Positions 1 through 10,984 of a stretch of 64,000 nt of DNA are shown here, piece by piece. The notes under the pieces were generated by a model. The model was not told the origin of the DNA. It saw only the letters and a list, made by a program, of their open reading frames with translations, and ran no database searches. The DNA is from Strobilurus pachycystidiatus (taxonomy: Eukaryota; Basidiomycota; Agaricomycetes; Agaricales; Physalacriaceae). A program made the position numbers and the translations under genes. Numbering within the stretch: position 1 is the stretch's first letter; each line of letters opens with the position of its first letter. The DNA is taken from positions 1,116,001 to 1,180,000 of the forward strand of contig JAHLMK010000010.1 in NCBI GenBank assembly GCA_019915135.1. Direction: 5' to 3'.

Positions 1-585
1 CTCGACCCTCTACGCGGGCGTAGTAGTACTCGTCAGTGAGGAGTGGCCTCTCAACAACAAGGATTTTGTGGACGTAGGGGCGAACAGGATCGCCAAGCTT
101 GTATGGCACCCGGTCAATGACCTTGACGAGGAGATGGCGCTCCTGGTCTTCCAATGCGCGTTCCATGAGCAAGGAAAGGAGCGGCCGAAACTCGCGCGCC
201 TTGTCGGTGATCTGGCGAAGAGCGGTCTTCCTGACGGGCGGCGTGCCGTTCTGATTTTGAGCAGGCGCCGCATGAACTTGCGCTCCTTCATCTCGTCGAC
301 CGTCAACTCTGTCTCGTCCTCCTCCATCACGATTTTGGCGAAGTACTGGGCGTCCTCTGCCTTTGAGAACGCGACACTGCCAACAGCGGGAAATTCGGTA
401 GGAGTGTAGGCATGAATTTGCGGGGAGTGGGCAGAATGGCGTCGAGTTTTTGGCGGTTGTGCTTGCCGTCCTGCATGACGCCGGGCGCGTTCATGGCGTC
501 GACGTCGATGGGGCTCTGATCACAGCGAGAGCGCTTGGCCGGCGCGGGCGACACGGTCGAGGTTGCGGTCAGCACAGCGCTTTAA
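1..585 (-). pseudogene. SF3B1-like splicing factor, 5' fragment (left arm)
   Basis: On the minus strand the frames encode the N-terminal/HEAT-start part of splicing factor 3b subunit 1 (U2 snRNP, branch-site recognition): an acidic stretch, [17 protein letters not shown], then in other frames [42 protein letters not shown] and [14 protein letters not shown], in the order expected for the family. Coding is spread over at least two frames and the conserved part between the TP-rich N-terminus and the HEAT region is shortened, so this is a broken copy. It duplicates 27646-28220 in the other arm. The window edge truncates it. Confidence 0.85.
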
Positions 586-975
586 CATTGTCCGGGAAGG
601 TCTTGTGTTTGTGTTTGAACCGTGAAGTAAATCTGTCTGGAAAATCAGCCCCGTAATGCTTTGTATGGGCGCTCACGCACGATGTCGCCTTTACACAGAC
701 GCCTGCCATGACGGCGGGATGGCAACGAGAAGGCGTGAGAATTTGTTGGCGCACCACTGATAGGCCGGCCATTCAAGGCAGTCTCGGGCACAACATGTAC
801 GAGCCGAAGACAACATTTTGCAAGGCTTTGTCACACTCAGGGGCAGCGCACGGTCCCTTTCCCTTTGCTTCCGACCGTCATCGCCAACAGTCGCCAACGC
901 CCATAATGCGCGTTGGGCCCTTGTGTTGGCCCAGACGATGACTGACGGTGGTCTCTTTCCAGTCTGAAAATTACG

Positions 976-1585
976 ATGTCTACTAAGACTCCCAAGCGCT
1001 GTCGTCTGGTCGATCTGGAGGCGGCTGTGGACGATGGAGATACTTCAGATGCGTCTCTCGACGAAGCAGGTCTGAACCGTCTTTCTGCTGTGTCTGAAAT
1101 GGTCTGAACCGGCAACAGGTGGCGATTTCATTGTCGACGACGCAGGCGATATTTCTCCGGACGACATCTCTCGCCCAATCCAGCCCCCCCCAAACCTCCT
1201 TGACCCGCCCCCTTCTGTTGACGAGACCTTCGACGCGCTGTTGGACCGAGCCCGTCAGCGTGCTCGCACCGCGAAAGAACTCAACACGGACATCCGCACG
1301 AGCATCCCCCCCAGCGATCCAACCTCAGTCTATATCGAAACCGGCGCTCCTAATGCGAAAGAATGGCAACCGCTCCTCGTGTCTTTCTCTGGCGTTGTAG
1401 CGCGACGCGGTCTCGCGCTTTTTGCCTCACTACCTCTCACACATCGTCTGGCTTGTCTGACTCAAGGTGCGGCCGGCTTGCAGCCGTCGTTGGCGCAGTG
1501 GGTCTCTCTGAAAGTGCGCAAGTTTTCTTTCCCTCATCATGACGATCTCTTGCTGCCCCAGTCGTGCATTGGCGTTGACGATTGA
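976..1585 (+). pseudogene. Spt5-like NGN-domain gene, internally deleted copy
   Basis: This is the left-arm copy of the gene at 26454-27245. It starts MSTKTPKRCRLVDLEAAV, has a short intron (AG|gtctgaacc to gcaacag, about 1072-1120), an acidic stretch with GDFIVDD, and ends at a TGA at about 1585. Relative to the other arm it lacks 182 bp: one 53-bp intron plus 43 codons, i.e. the first half of the NGN-like domain. The deletion is in frame, so a shorter protein is still encoded. The deletion ends lie in a 10-bp direct repeat (CCCCAGCGAT). The Spt5/NGN assignment is by pattern only, see the intact copy. Confidence 0.6.
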
Positions 1586-1589
1586 CAGA

Positions 1590-2095
1590 GCACTTCCAAA
1601 CTCATCTTTGTTGCAACACTGATAACTTTATCTTCTTTTTTTCTGCCGCGCCCTTCTGAATCTTTACGACATTTCCTCCAAGGTCCTCATCGTTCTCAAA
1701 CTTGTTCATGGTGGACTTAATTTGCTCGATGATGAGATAACTTCCACACTCTCCGAAGTTTCACGACGGGGATACATGTCATAATAATACCAAGAGCAGC
1801 GGACTGATTCCCATCTCTTTCGTCCACCTTTCTCAGCTGTCGTACTCATTAGTAACTTCCTCCCTCCAGGTCACGCAGGATCTTCATATAGTACACCAGT
1901 AGCCCAATGAAACTCTCAATTTATAGACCTTCTCCAAACTGTGCAGTCCTCAGAACCCTCGCCCGTGAACGTTCTGCTATTGCGCGCTCCATACGATAAC
2001 TACGAGTCAGCCTTCTCGTCCGCGACTCCAGAAGATGTCCCGCAATATCTAATGGCTCGTTCCAGAGCTCATAGAGAAGTACTACGCGCTTTTGG
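1590..2095. other. Non-coding part of the inverted-repeat arm
   Basis: Between the Spt5-like gene and the inner end of the arm I see no gene. Short open frames on both strands have no recognisable product, and the same sequence is present in the other arm at about 25945-26450. Confidence 0.5.
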
Positions 2096-2132
2096 GGAAT
2101 GCGTCTCAAGAGTCTCGAGACTTGCGCGGAGA

Positions 2133-3560
2133 CCGCAGGAACTACGAGCAGGTCGTGGAGACTTCTGTGGAGCTTGCGCAGAAGGCTGGGTGTTGGAGAG
2201 GCAGAGCCGTACAGGAAGATGATGACGGAGCCCATAACAAAGGTCGTCGCGAATATTTGTGGTCCGGACATTGACGAGAGCTATCAACAGTATCATTTTC
2301 TCGTTCCAAGAGCAGAATAGGGAGGACCAAGTCATGATGGACGGCTTCGATACCGTCGTGAAGGCCCTGGGCATCCGCGTCAAGCCCTACCTCATGCAAA
2401 TCGTTCCCAGCATCCTCTGGCGTCTCAACACCAAGAGCGCGAAAACTTCGTCAGGAGGCGGCGGATCTTACGACTCGGTCGGCTGTGGTTATCAAGCAGT
2501 GTTGTGAAAACCATCTGCTCCGTAACCTCGGTCTGGTGTTGTTTGCGCAGCCTGGTCAAGAGTACCCCGATATTCATGGTAGCATCAACGCTGCCGAGGG
2601 GAGCTATCGCCAATGTTGCCGGTATGATTCAGATGAGCCTGCTGGTCAAGTATCTTTGTCAGTCTTCCTTTGTTTCCTATAAGTCACCTCACAGAACTCA
2701 CTATGTTTTTAGTGCCCCGGAGGCCGCCGACTCTCAGGAATCGGTTTGAAAAGGTGCAAGGCCGTCCATCAGCTTGATTGGCCGTGAGTTTGTGCCGGCT
2801 CGCTAATGGTCGCGAATCTCTTCCGAGCTGTTGCACCTGCTGAAGGCAGACAAGAAGGGTATCCGACGTGCAGCCGTGAACTCTTTCGGTTACATCGCGA
2901 AGAGTCTGTGTCCGCAGGACGTGTTGTCGGTGGTGCTCACGAATCTACGGGTGGAGGAGCGACAGAGTCGTGTGTGTAGTACGGTCGCGATCGTTGCTGA
3001 GATTTGTGGACGTGAGTGTTTTTTCGCTAACTCTGCCAAGTATAATACTAACCCTTCCGCCCTAGCTTTCACAAGTATTACTGCCATCCTCGACAGGTAC
3101 AGGACTGCAGAGTTGAACACGTGGACTGGCTCTTTGAAGGTGCTGTCGGTCGGGTTTGAATCGCACTCGGCGTACTGCTGTCATTCCGCGGTGACGAAGC
3201 TGGAGGATACGGTCACGAATCCCCTAAGCTTGTGCTTCGCCAGACGACGGGCACCGTTATCAAACACTTGGCTCTCGGTGTCGCCCGACTAGGGTGTGAG
3301 GATTCGATGCTTCACCTCTTGAACCTCGTGGGGCCGAACTGCTTCGAAACGTCGCTGCATGTAGTTGGGGCGGTCATGGACGCCATCCAGGCGATGCGGG
3401 TGACGCTGGGGCGGGGCGTCCTGCTGAGTTCTGTGCTGCAGAGATCGTTCCACCCAGCGAAGAAGGTTCGAGAAGTGTACTGGTGGGTGCAAGACAAACT
3501 CTACCTGGGAGCTGAGGAGGCGGTGCCGTTCTATCCTGACTTGGGGAGAACTGACTGAGG
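2133..3560 (+). pseudogene. SF3B1-like splicing factor, 3' fragment (left)
   Basis: Successive frames give the C-terminal HEAT-repeat half of SF3B1 in correct order: RRNYEQVVETSVELAQKAG (2135), [68 protein letters not shown] (2834), [17 protein letters not shown], then [19 protein letters not shown] and FHPAKKVREVYWWVQ (to about 3500). Frame jumps, lost segments and early stops show it is not functional. At least two introns are still present (about 2655-2712 and 3011-3064), so the copy arose from genomic DNA and not from mRNA. The part upstream of residue-equivalent DRRNY is absent here; its N-terminal half lies on the opposite strand at 1-585. Confidence 0.9.
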
Positions 3561-3699
3561 ACCAGAATAACTATGCCCGACATCCTTTGCAGGTGTTCAT
3601 GTATTGACTATGTATAATATACTCTACGTGTATTTGTTTGTATCTTCTGCATCGACGAACACGAAGAATCGTCTCCGGGGTAATGTGCAATCCCTAAAA

Positions 3700-4965
3700 G
3701 GTGTACTCGACCGCAACTGTAGTTTGTTAAAAAGGCTGAAGTGCGTCTGGTTCTTAAATCGAAAGAACTCAATCAAATGCGCAGGAGATTGAGGTGATTC
3801 CTACCATAACTTCGTGAAGAGTGGCATCGACGGTACAGCAGATTCCACCGTCAACGAGTACTAATGCGACACTGAGTTGGTCACTAGACAATTGAGAGGT
3901 AAACAAGCACACCTTTGCAGGACAAGTTGCTTCGAGTCAGGATCACAGTTAGATGCGGATGACCTGGTAGCTGCGAATGCACACGAGAACGTCCGTATCT
4001 ACAGTCGTTTGGATGGCTAGAAAACAAGCATGAACAAAAGCATACCGCTCGGGTTGAAATTGTACATGTTCGCAGCGGGCATCCCAGATGGTCGGACCGT
4101 ATGTACCCTCTGTATATAGTCTCTCCGATATCGTCGTCGGCTGCTTGTCCCTCCATGCCTTCCAGGCCGTTCACGGTTCTGCTGATGCGGTGAGTGTCGG
4201 CCTCGGCATTGATCTGACGTTGTTCGTGTGTGCGGAGTTCCATGGAGCACCGAGGAATGGTAAGGCAATCAAGCAAGGGACGGCGGATTCTGGCTGACTT
4301 TGGCGAGATCAGAACCAACCACGACTAGAAAAAGCCAGATCGCGATGAGAAGAATGCGGAAGGCGAAGGAAACAAATCACGCACCGGACATCGTCGCGTC
4401 GTCTCTTCTCTCCGCGCCTGAGTTTGTCCGGTTGTTTGGGTCACTGTCATGCTTCGCTTGAGAGGGAAGATGTGAGAGCTGCGCATGACTGAGATCTGCC
4501 GACCACTCCAACGCTACTGCAAGCCACACACGAAGCGGCGTCGGCGCAGAGGAAGTCTATTCCAAGCGACGTGCAATGCTCTCGCTAAGAGAAAATAGCA
4601 TGGGTCCGCCAGCCATTCCAATACCAGCCCACGCTACTGCAAGCCACACACGAAGCGGCGTCGGCGCAGAGGAGGTTGATTCCAAGCGACGTGCAATGCT
4701 CTCTGCTAAGAGAAAATAGCATGGGTCCAGGCAAAGTCGTGGGAGGCGCAGGTCTGGTAGGCCGTGGTGATGGTCGCCCGATGAGCGCAATTGACTGCCC
4801 GATCACTTATCGGCTCGGCCCGGATATGCACAGAGGTCTCGAGATTTTTATGAGACCCTCTTGAGACGCGTTCCCTTGTTTCCTTCCGATCATCATCTCA
4901 ACAGGCGTCTCTACACGAATGGTCAAATTTCCTCCGCTACTTTCTCCGCCCTCTCCTTTGGCGTT
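3700..4965 (-). repeat. Dispersed repeat family, copy A
   Basis: Read on the minus strand, this copy has the family order: outer flank with GCGGAGAAAGTAGCGGAGG (about 4930), GCGTCTCAAG and the palindromic TCTCGAGA block (about 4840-4870), a head with GGGCAGTCAATTGCGCTC (about 4785-4800), two 121-bp units (about 4507-4745; one unit is 120 bp through a single-base loss), then a tail shared with copy B down to about 3960. Beyond that the tail continues to about 3700 and is shared only with copy D, next to the other SF3B1 relic. I see no coding capacity; the family may be a non-autonomous element or satellite-bearing repeat. Confidence 0.85.
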
Positions 4966-5575
4966 CAAAGTCTTACAGTAGTAGCATTAGCGTATTTGTA
5001 GATTGTTTATCATTCGATATTCCCTCGTACACAAGTGCATCTACATTGAGGCCGTGCAAAAGTCTAATACTGCTGTGAACACCGTGGCTCAACGCTAGAT
5101 CCAGATCGAGAGCTATTACGCGCGGAGTAACGACGTACGTCTCCCAGTCCAGCTCGAGCTCGGTGAGTTCTTGTACCTCCGATGGTCGGAAGCATCCTTT
5201 GTGCACGGTACTATGTGCAAGTCCAACAATGTGGGGGATGTGATTGCACGAGAGGCCTCAACAGTCGCAGAATTCATTGTTCAGGTCGACACTTTCTCAA
5301 CTTCAAGTCAACTTCTGGAAACTGATGGCACTGAAATTCAACAAAGCTCATAACCGTATATTCGTATTGTCTAGGAAAAACTGGCCATTTATCGTATCAT
5401 TGGATGCATTCATTGCATATTTGTGACTGAACAGGTTGATAAGGGTAATGAGGAGGTGATCGTAGCACCCTCGGTTGCAGAAACGATAGGAATGAGCGCG
5501 TCTGAAGCCAATGCACAATATTCTGCTGGGGCAGCAGCTTCCGCTAGTAGATGGGTGATCGGAAGGGAGAAGTCA
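4966..5575. other. No recognisable gene
   Basis: Open frames of 60-85 codons occur on both strands but none resembles a family I know, and there are no well-placed splice signals joining them. Confidence 0.4.
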
Positions 5576-5579
5576 TGCC

Positions 5580-7187
5580 CTAGCTTGCAAGTTGAGATAA
5601 GGGTTGAACTACAAAAGGCGATCTTACTTGTTTTTCGAAGTGGGCATCTAATTGCAGGTACACGAGGTAGATGCTGCTAGTCAATAGCAGTGTGACACCG
5701 GTATAGAGGAAAGCGAGCCAAGTCTGGCGAACCACCGTACTGAGACTCTTGGCCAAGAGGTTTGTATTACCTGTGGTCGCTTCGACCTTCGACGGTAGGG
5801 CCTCATTCTTGGGCGGTGAGACTGGCGAAGACCTGAAGACATGGCTCAGGACAACGGACATGCGTTTAGAAAGTGGCGCACTTCGTTTTACGCCACAGCA
5901 GCACCTTCGATGGCATTCCAAGAGCGGTGCCAGCCACAGCAATGAAGCTGTGAGAGGAAGTGCTGATTGTCTGGACGTAGTGGTGAGGTGATGACGCGAA
6001 GTTCAGAGTATGCAGAACATACGTCGACTGTTTGAACTAAGCATTCCGCCGGGTGGTCTAAATGGCCAACAAGACGGCCGCTGGCGGCGTCATATATATT
6101 CGCCTTCCCTCGATCTGTACCGCACACCACCAATTTCTCGTCGTCGGCCCAGGCCACTTGTTTGGCAAGTCGTAGAAGAGGGGGCTCGCACTGCATGACG
6201 CGAAGAAGTGCAGTCTGGCACCCGTCACCTAGAGAGTAGACTTCGAAGTTATGACCGGTCATTGCCACGAAGGCGTCACCTCGTGGATGGACAGCCATGC
6301 CGGCCCTGGTCTACCGGTTAGTAAACATCCAATGCACTGAGATAAGACTTGCATGACGGCTGGTCCATCCGTCCTCTCAGTTTCGATGTGTCCAGTCTGT
6401 CCGTGTAAAAGAGCCCTGCGAGATGGTCAGTGAGATATAGGACAGAAGAAAGCGGCGAAAAGAAGCACAAGTGTCCATTGGTCATGGAAAACGCTAGAAC
6501 GTTTCGAGTCTTGTTTTGGAAGACAACCGTCCTGGGAATGAAACTGTGTGGTAATTGGGTCACAAAGATCTTCTGGAAGCCAAGGTCGGGATCGAGGACG
6601 CATGAAGCGACCTTGGGCGCCTGGCCATCAAAGGCGCCGGAGCCACAAACGACTCGAGCGCGGTGACGAATCAAGTCCACAATTTTGGCATACACCTGCA
6701 CCGAGATCACGGGCCCATCGGTGTCACCCTCCGACTCGCTCCACTGGTACGAGAATTGAAAGCACTACGAGCGTAAGCAGAAGTCAAAGATTAGAGATGG
6801 AACGCACCCCAGTCTGGTTGTCCAATTTCCATGCCACCAAACGGCCATCTTCTGTACCTAGGATGGAATGGCTTCTTCTCTGTGGCACCGATGAACTGCC
6901 GAAATAGAAAAGACTCTTCGGATCGTATATTTGGAGAAAATGGCAACGTCCTAATGCGACGGGGTAAAGTTGACTCCGAACGCGTTTGGGGATGGAGAAG
7001 GCGGGATGAGACCAAGCAGGCACAGATATGGAAACACGCTCTCCCGGGTCCTTGTATGGGCGCTGGCACATGAGTCTCCTCGTAGCCCTCCTTGGGGCGC
7101 TTGGATGAACCGTGGGGAGGCTTGCACTTCGTCTTCGACCGACTGGAGATGTCCGATCTGGCTAAACTCCATCGCCTCCAGGTCCAC
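5580..7187 (-). CDS. WD40-repeat protein with C-terminal membrane segment (multi-exon, possibly degenerate)
   Basis: Minus-strand exons follow one another in the style of an Agaricomycete WD40 family: a blade ending GTEDGRLVAWKLDNQTG (about 6800-6860), a 44-bp intron (GTGCGT...CGTAG), an exon with QKIFVTQLPHSFIPRTVVF (about 6500-6560), then VVCGTDRGKANIYDAASG and ECLVQTVDV (about 6050-6150), and a last exon with a hydrophobic stretch TWLAFLYTGVTLLLTSSIYL (about 5660-5730) close to the stop. Such proteins are probably scaffolds; substrate unknown. The N-terminal blades are not visible and the link around 6320 has no convincing intron, so the gene may be 5'-truncated or decaying. A related degenerate relic lies at 17.1-17.9 kb. 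Start chosen as the first long in-frame ATG; uncertain. Confidence 0.5.
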
Positions 7188-7252
7188 CGCCTCGGGTGCA
7201 CGGTCGGCCCAGGCGCAATAGGAGCGGTCTCAGCGACCTTCGGCTTTCAGAC

Positions 7253-7651
7253 TGAGACAAGGTAGCTTGTCTGCGGCAGCATGTAAACGCAGTAGAAGCT
7301 CGGTTTGCATGCGAGGCTAGCAATACAGGTTTAGAGTGAGAAGTTGGGGGGTGGATTATGCCAACATACCCAGCACTTTATGCGACATAAGGGCTTATCC
7401 GAATCGCTGGGGGGATGCTCGTGCGGATGTCCGTGTTGAGTTCTTTCGCGGTGCGAGCACGCTGACGGGCTCGGTCCAACAGCGCGTCGAAGGTCTCGTC
7501 AACAGAAGGGGGCGGGTCAAGGAGGTTTGGGGGGGCTGGATTGGGCGAGAGATGTCGTCCGGAGAAATATCGCCTGCGTCGTCGACAATGAAATCGCCAC
7601 CTGTTGCCGGTTCAGACCATTTCAGACACAGCAGAAAGACGGTTCAGACCT
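7253..7651 (-). pseudogene. Third fragment of the Spt5-like gene
   Basis: About 399 bp nearly identical to 26753-27153 and in the same orientation. It spans intron 1, the acidic exon, intron 2 and part of exon 3. Two G/C homopolymers are one base shorter than in the intact copy (about 7396 and 7530), which breaks the frame. On the upstream side (7651) homology stops exactly at the AG|gt donor of intron 1; what lies before it is unrelated sequence ending ATCACAAG. On the downstream side it stops within exon 3 and runs into the start of the WD40 gene. Confidence 0.85.
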
Positions 7652-7654
7652 TGT

Positions 7655-8010
7655 GATGGGACCGAACGGCGCGGACGCGGCGGGTTTGGCAGCGTCAACG
7701 CGGCCGGACGGCTTGGGGCTGTTCTCCAGGAACTCAAGCATTGCCACAACCTCGGGGTCTCAATTTCTTGCCTCGGCGTTCATGTCTTGGTGGCGGATGG
7801 CGAGGATGGAGGCGATGTCGATGTCGAGTTTCACGACGTCTGCGGTGTCGGTGCCGACGACGGGGCTGTATCCGAGGTGTCAACGCGTGTGCCAGTGGCT
7901 CGGGAGGCGGTTCAGTGCAACTGACCTGGCTGGGCTGAAGAAGAGGGAGGAGATTGCCTGGATGACGCGGGACTCAGCCGCCCGCTTGAGCTGACGAGTA
8001 AGGACCATGG
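7655..8010 (-). CDS. Unrecognised short open frames upstream of the Spt5-like fragment
   Basis: Minus strand from an ATG at about 8010 reads MVLTRQLKRAAESRVIQAIS and then reaches a stop unless an intron is used near 7930; a second open stretch ends in FLENSPKPSGRVDAAKP just before the junction with the Spt5-like fragment. It may be the 5' exon of a different gene fused to that fragment, or debris. No family recognised. Confidence 0.25.
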
Positions 8011-8760
8011 TGGCGGCGGCGGTGAGGGAGGAAGGTTGCACGGCGGCGGCAGCAAGAACTGCTATGGTACTGGCGTGAGCGTTCCCTGGAGACCGAGCGG
8101 GGGAGTAGGCCTTGCGCTGACAGCATCTGCTGCCAGACGCCGCACTGCGGTCTGGGGAAAAGAGAGTGGGGCCGCTCACCTATTTATACCAAATATCGCT
8201 CAACAGACGCGTCGGACGCGTCTTCACGTGTCGAGCAGGTGGTGGTCATCAACAAACCGAGGCGGGCACAGTCACGTAACGAGTCACAAACTCGTAGCCG
8301 GCAGCCTGGCCGCCCTTTACCTCTTTACCCACTCGACTCCGACCTTCTGTGCAGTTTATCTGTTATCATTTTCTTGAGCCCGGCCGCACGCTCGCATCGA
8401 AACGACTCACTCCTTGGATTTCCTTCGAGTGAATCGTCTCGAGGCCTTTCTGCTTCGCAAAGTAGCTTATGTGTGGATCCACAACTTTGACTACGGAGTC
8501 GAAGTTGTTGCTAACTCAGTGCCAGTCTACATGCACATGCACCAACAGATCATCCCAAAGTGTGGTCCATGAGGTCAAGTGTCATATATTATCGAGATTG
8601 AAGATTTGTAGAAAGACGAAGTGTGCTCGGCAATAATTGCCTGATAATTGCTACAGAAGTCTGATGACTGGTATGGTGGCAAATGATATCTAGATTACTG
8701 GAAACGAAGAAGGAAACGAACAGGAGAAGTACCGAACTATCAAATCAATATGCGCTCAAT
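8011..8760. other. Intergenic; no gene recognised
   Basis: Only short shadow frames. The segment lies between the possible start of the minus-strand open frames and the 3' end of the F-box gene. Confidence 0.4.
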
Positions 8761-8761
8761 A

Positions 8762-9817
8762 TCAATGGCGATGGAGAATAAGTTTGAAAGTGTCACTTTC
8801 CTCTCCCTCGACCCAGTTCCTGGACTGCCGTAAGAGGGAGCGTACGGTCGTATTGAAAGGCGTCCAGGACACCAGTGTGAACACTTTGAGGCGACGGAGA
8901 AGGTCGGATGATGTGAGAAGGGTGAGGAAAATGCCCAGAAGGTCCATGTCGAGGTAAGGGAGGGAGATTGAAAGATGTGTCAAAGCATCCGCGTTAGGAA
9001 CCCAGACAGAGAGCAGTTGCACCAAGACCACCTGCCAACGGCTAGTGAACGAGGCAGATACGGCGGTACTCAGGTGAGTCAATTGTTTTACAAAAGATGC
9101 ACCGCTGCTCTCCCACTGCCACGATGATCTGAACGGCAGCAGCCCAAGCTGGTCAATGGAGGTGTGACCCAGATTGAGGATGTTCACACGTGCCAAGACG
9201 GGGCAGCGCTGGAAATGGTCAAAAGCGTGGAGGGAAAAGCCGTCGAGCGTGAGCTCCTCCAGGAACTGCCAGTGCGGTTTCTCGGTGAACGGGGCACCGA
9301 GGGCCTCCTCGTGCCCGGAGAGCCGCAGGTGCCGCCATGTGTGGGCGGAGACTTCGAGAAGAGCGCCTAAATGAGGAGGACAAGGAGATCCCAGGGCCAT
9401 GGATACAGATAACGGAGCTGTGCTCGAGCGTTGCAGCATAAGCTGCAATAGCTTGGATGAAGGTCGAGCGATGGGGGAAGTGTCAATGTATATATGGGCC
9501 CAGAGCTGTGGTTGGGCAGCAGTCAGATATCTCCAATATCTGCATACGCGACTGAGCGTCCATGGCGCAGAGTTCACGTCCAATGAAGAGGTGGGATGAT
9601 CGCCGTCAGCATAGTGCGGAGTGGCGTACTCGAATATTTTATGCCATACGGCGTCCGAGACATATCGGGTGGGATAAATGACGGCCTTAATGTTCCTCCC
9701 GTGGGCCTCTACTTTGCGTTTGGCTTCCTCAACCACAGATGCGTTATTTCGCAGGAGCTCCAGGGCCTCGTCGTATTCCCGCACATGCGCCTCGTCTTGC
9801 TCCAGTGCCTTTTCCAT
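8762..9817 (-). CDS. F-box/LRR-like protein
   Basis: A single open frame of about 351 residues from ATG at 9817. It begins with a charged helical segment (ALEQDEAHVREYDEALELL), followed by an F-box-like motif in Agaricomycete style (VSDAVWHKIFEYATPHY ... PWTLSRVCRYWRYLTAAQ ... LWAHIYID, about residues 70-130) and a leucine-rich C-terminal part with repeated LxxLxL patterns. Such proteins recruit targets to SCF ubiquitin ligases through Skp1; the target is unknown. Reading frame extends upstream to 9886 without an ATG, so 9817 is the likely start. No frameshift seen. These genes are strongly expanded in mushrooms and often fast evolving. Confidence 0.8.
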   Translation of the reverse strand: MEKALEQDEAHVREYDEALELLRNNASVVEEAKRKVEAHGRNIKAVIYPTRYVSDAVWHKIFEYATPHYADGDHPTSSLDVNSAPWTLSRVCRYWRYLTAAQPQLWAHIYIDTSPIARPSSKLLQLMLQRSSTAPLSVSMALGSPCPPHLGALLEVSAHTWRHLRLSGHEEALGAPFTEKPHWQFLEELTLDGFSLHAFDHFQRCPVLARVNILNLGHTSIDQLGLLPFRSSWQWESSGASFVKQLTHLSTAVSASFTSRWQVVLVQLLSVWVPNADALTHLSISLPYLDMDLLGIFLTLLTSSDLLRRLKVFTLVSWTPFNTTVRSLLRQSRNWVEGEESDTFKLILHRH

Positions 9818-9879
9818 GGATGGCCGCTCAGCAAAGTCGAAGGGGTCGAAGCTGGGAAGTTGTATGTCCCGAGGTGGGA

Positions 9880-10981
9880 AAATCAACGGTTGGACTGAGA
9901 ATGCGCCGTGGAATAACTCTGAAGGGACCTTACGTGAATGTCAGGCTCGTGCTCGTACAGTTGAAGCTACTGGTCAACTCACTTTGAGGTTCCTCACGAT
10001 GATATGGCGCTGAGCTATCTTTTCGCGCTCTAGGTTTTCGCGTCCTTGTTTGACGATCGCTTGTTCGGCTAACTGATCTCTCTCGAAATCCTGGCGTTCT
10101 TGGAGGAGCACTTCCCAAGCTTCCTAAATGACCCAGCGACGGTGAACACAGGCAAAGACTGATAGGGCAAAGGACGAACTTGGATGTCTCTCATGTCATC
10201 TTGACGCAAGGCGTCGACCTCTTCAGTCAGTTCTTCCGTCTTTCGCTTCTGTATTGGGAAACGTCAGAAAATTGTCGAGGCCTTTCCTCGTTTCTCAGAC
10301 GCACCGTCCATTCTTCCTTTTCGCTCTCAAAGCGGGCGCGGTAAACGTCGTGCTCGAAGATCTCGCCCTCCTCAACCTAGAATTTACCATCAGGAACTCG
10401 TATTCAAGCGCCGAAGATGACTTCACCTCAATGAGAGCCTGCTCGATCTTAAGAGATTCAAGCTCCTCGCGGAGGCTTGCGTTGTCGGTCGAGAGGTTCT
10501 CGATGCGTTCCTGTTGATTGGCTCGCAGGCTTTCTTGCTGTTTCAGCTTGGCTTCCAGTATGGCGTTGAGCTCGTTCGCTCGATGAAGAATGTCCTTGTA
10601 GGTAGAATTAGAACGAAGGAACCGGCAATGGCCACTTAAGAATGACTTACCCGGGAGGCAATCTTTTCCTGCTCGTGATTCTGGAGGTGAAGTCAGCAGG
10701 AAGAACTGGCGAGCGGTGCGCATACGACTGACCTGCACCAAGATGACCAATTTTTCTTGCATGGCACCCAACTCGAGGGAGTGCTGAACCTCCAAGGCGT
10801 CAAGCGCGTCGATTTGGGTTTGTTGCTCGCCGCGTAGCTCTGACACTTCGCGCAGAAGGTCGTGGACCGTCTGCTGGTGGATATCAACGACCTTGACTTT
10901 GGGGAGGGACCCAAGAGGAGAGCGCGAGCGGGGAGCGCATTTGCGCTTGGTTATGCCAGCGGACTTGGTGTTGTTGAGCAT
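9880..10981 (-). CDS. Coiled-coil protein, multi-exon
   Basis: Starts MLNNTKSAGITKRKCAP at 10981, then exons separated by short GT-AG introns: LLREVSELRGEQQTQIDAL, NHEQEKIASR, ILHRANELNAILEAKLKQQ, ERIENLSTDNASLREELESL, FEHDVYRARFESEKEEW, KRKTEELTEEVDALRQDD and QERQDFERDQLAEQAIVKQG. Nearly all is heptad-like coiled coil, with a basic N-terminus. The last exon ends in front of the F-box gene: either at an in-frame stop after NLKVS (about 9975) or after a final intron near 9880. The splicing phase does not join it to the F-box frame, so I treat them as two genes. Function unknown; a structural or scaffold role is only a guess. Confidence 0.6.
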
Positions 10982-10984
10982 CGC

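Larger units (their letters stand above)
1..2132. repeat. Left arm of a long inverted repeat
   Basis: The sequence from 1 to 2132 is the reverse complement of 25907-28220. Matching positions sum to 28221 up to about 1310 and to 28039 after it, so the arms differ by one 182-bp indel. Over the first 1.9 kb the arms look almost identical; a few mismatches appear near the inner end (about 2045-2100). The inner boundary is sharp: after 2132 the left side continues as SF3B1-like sequence, the right side as repeat copy F. The arm is cut by the window edge, so its true length is unknown. High identity implies a recent event or an assembly duplication. Confidence 0.93.

Noticed and set aside
9817..10981. 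Coiled-coil exons and F-box gene as a single gene
   Set aside because: The only intron joining them puts the F-box in the wrong frame and reaches a stop; they are treated as separate genes.
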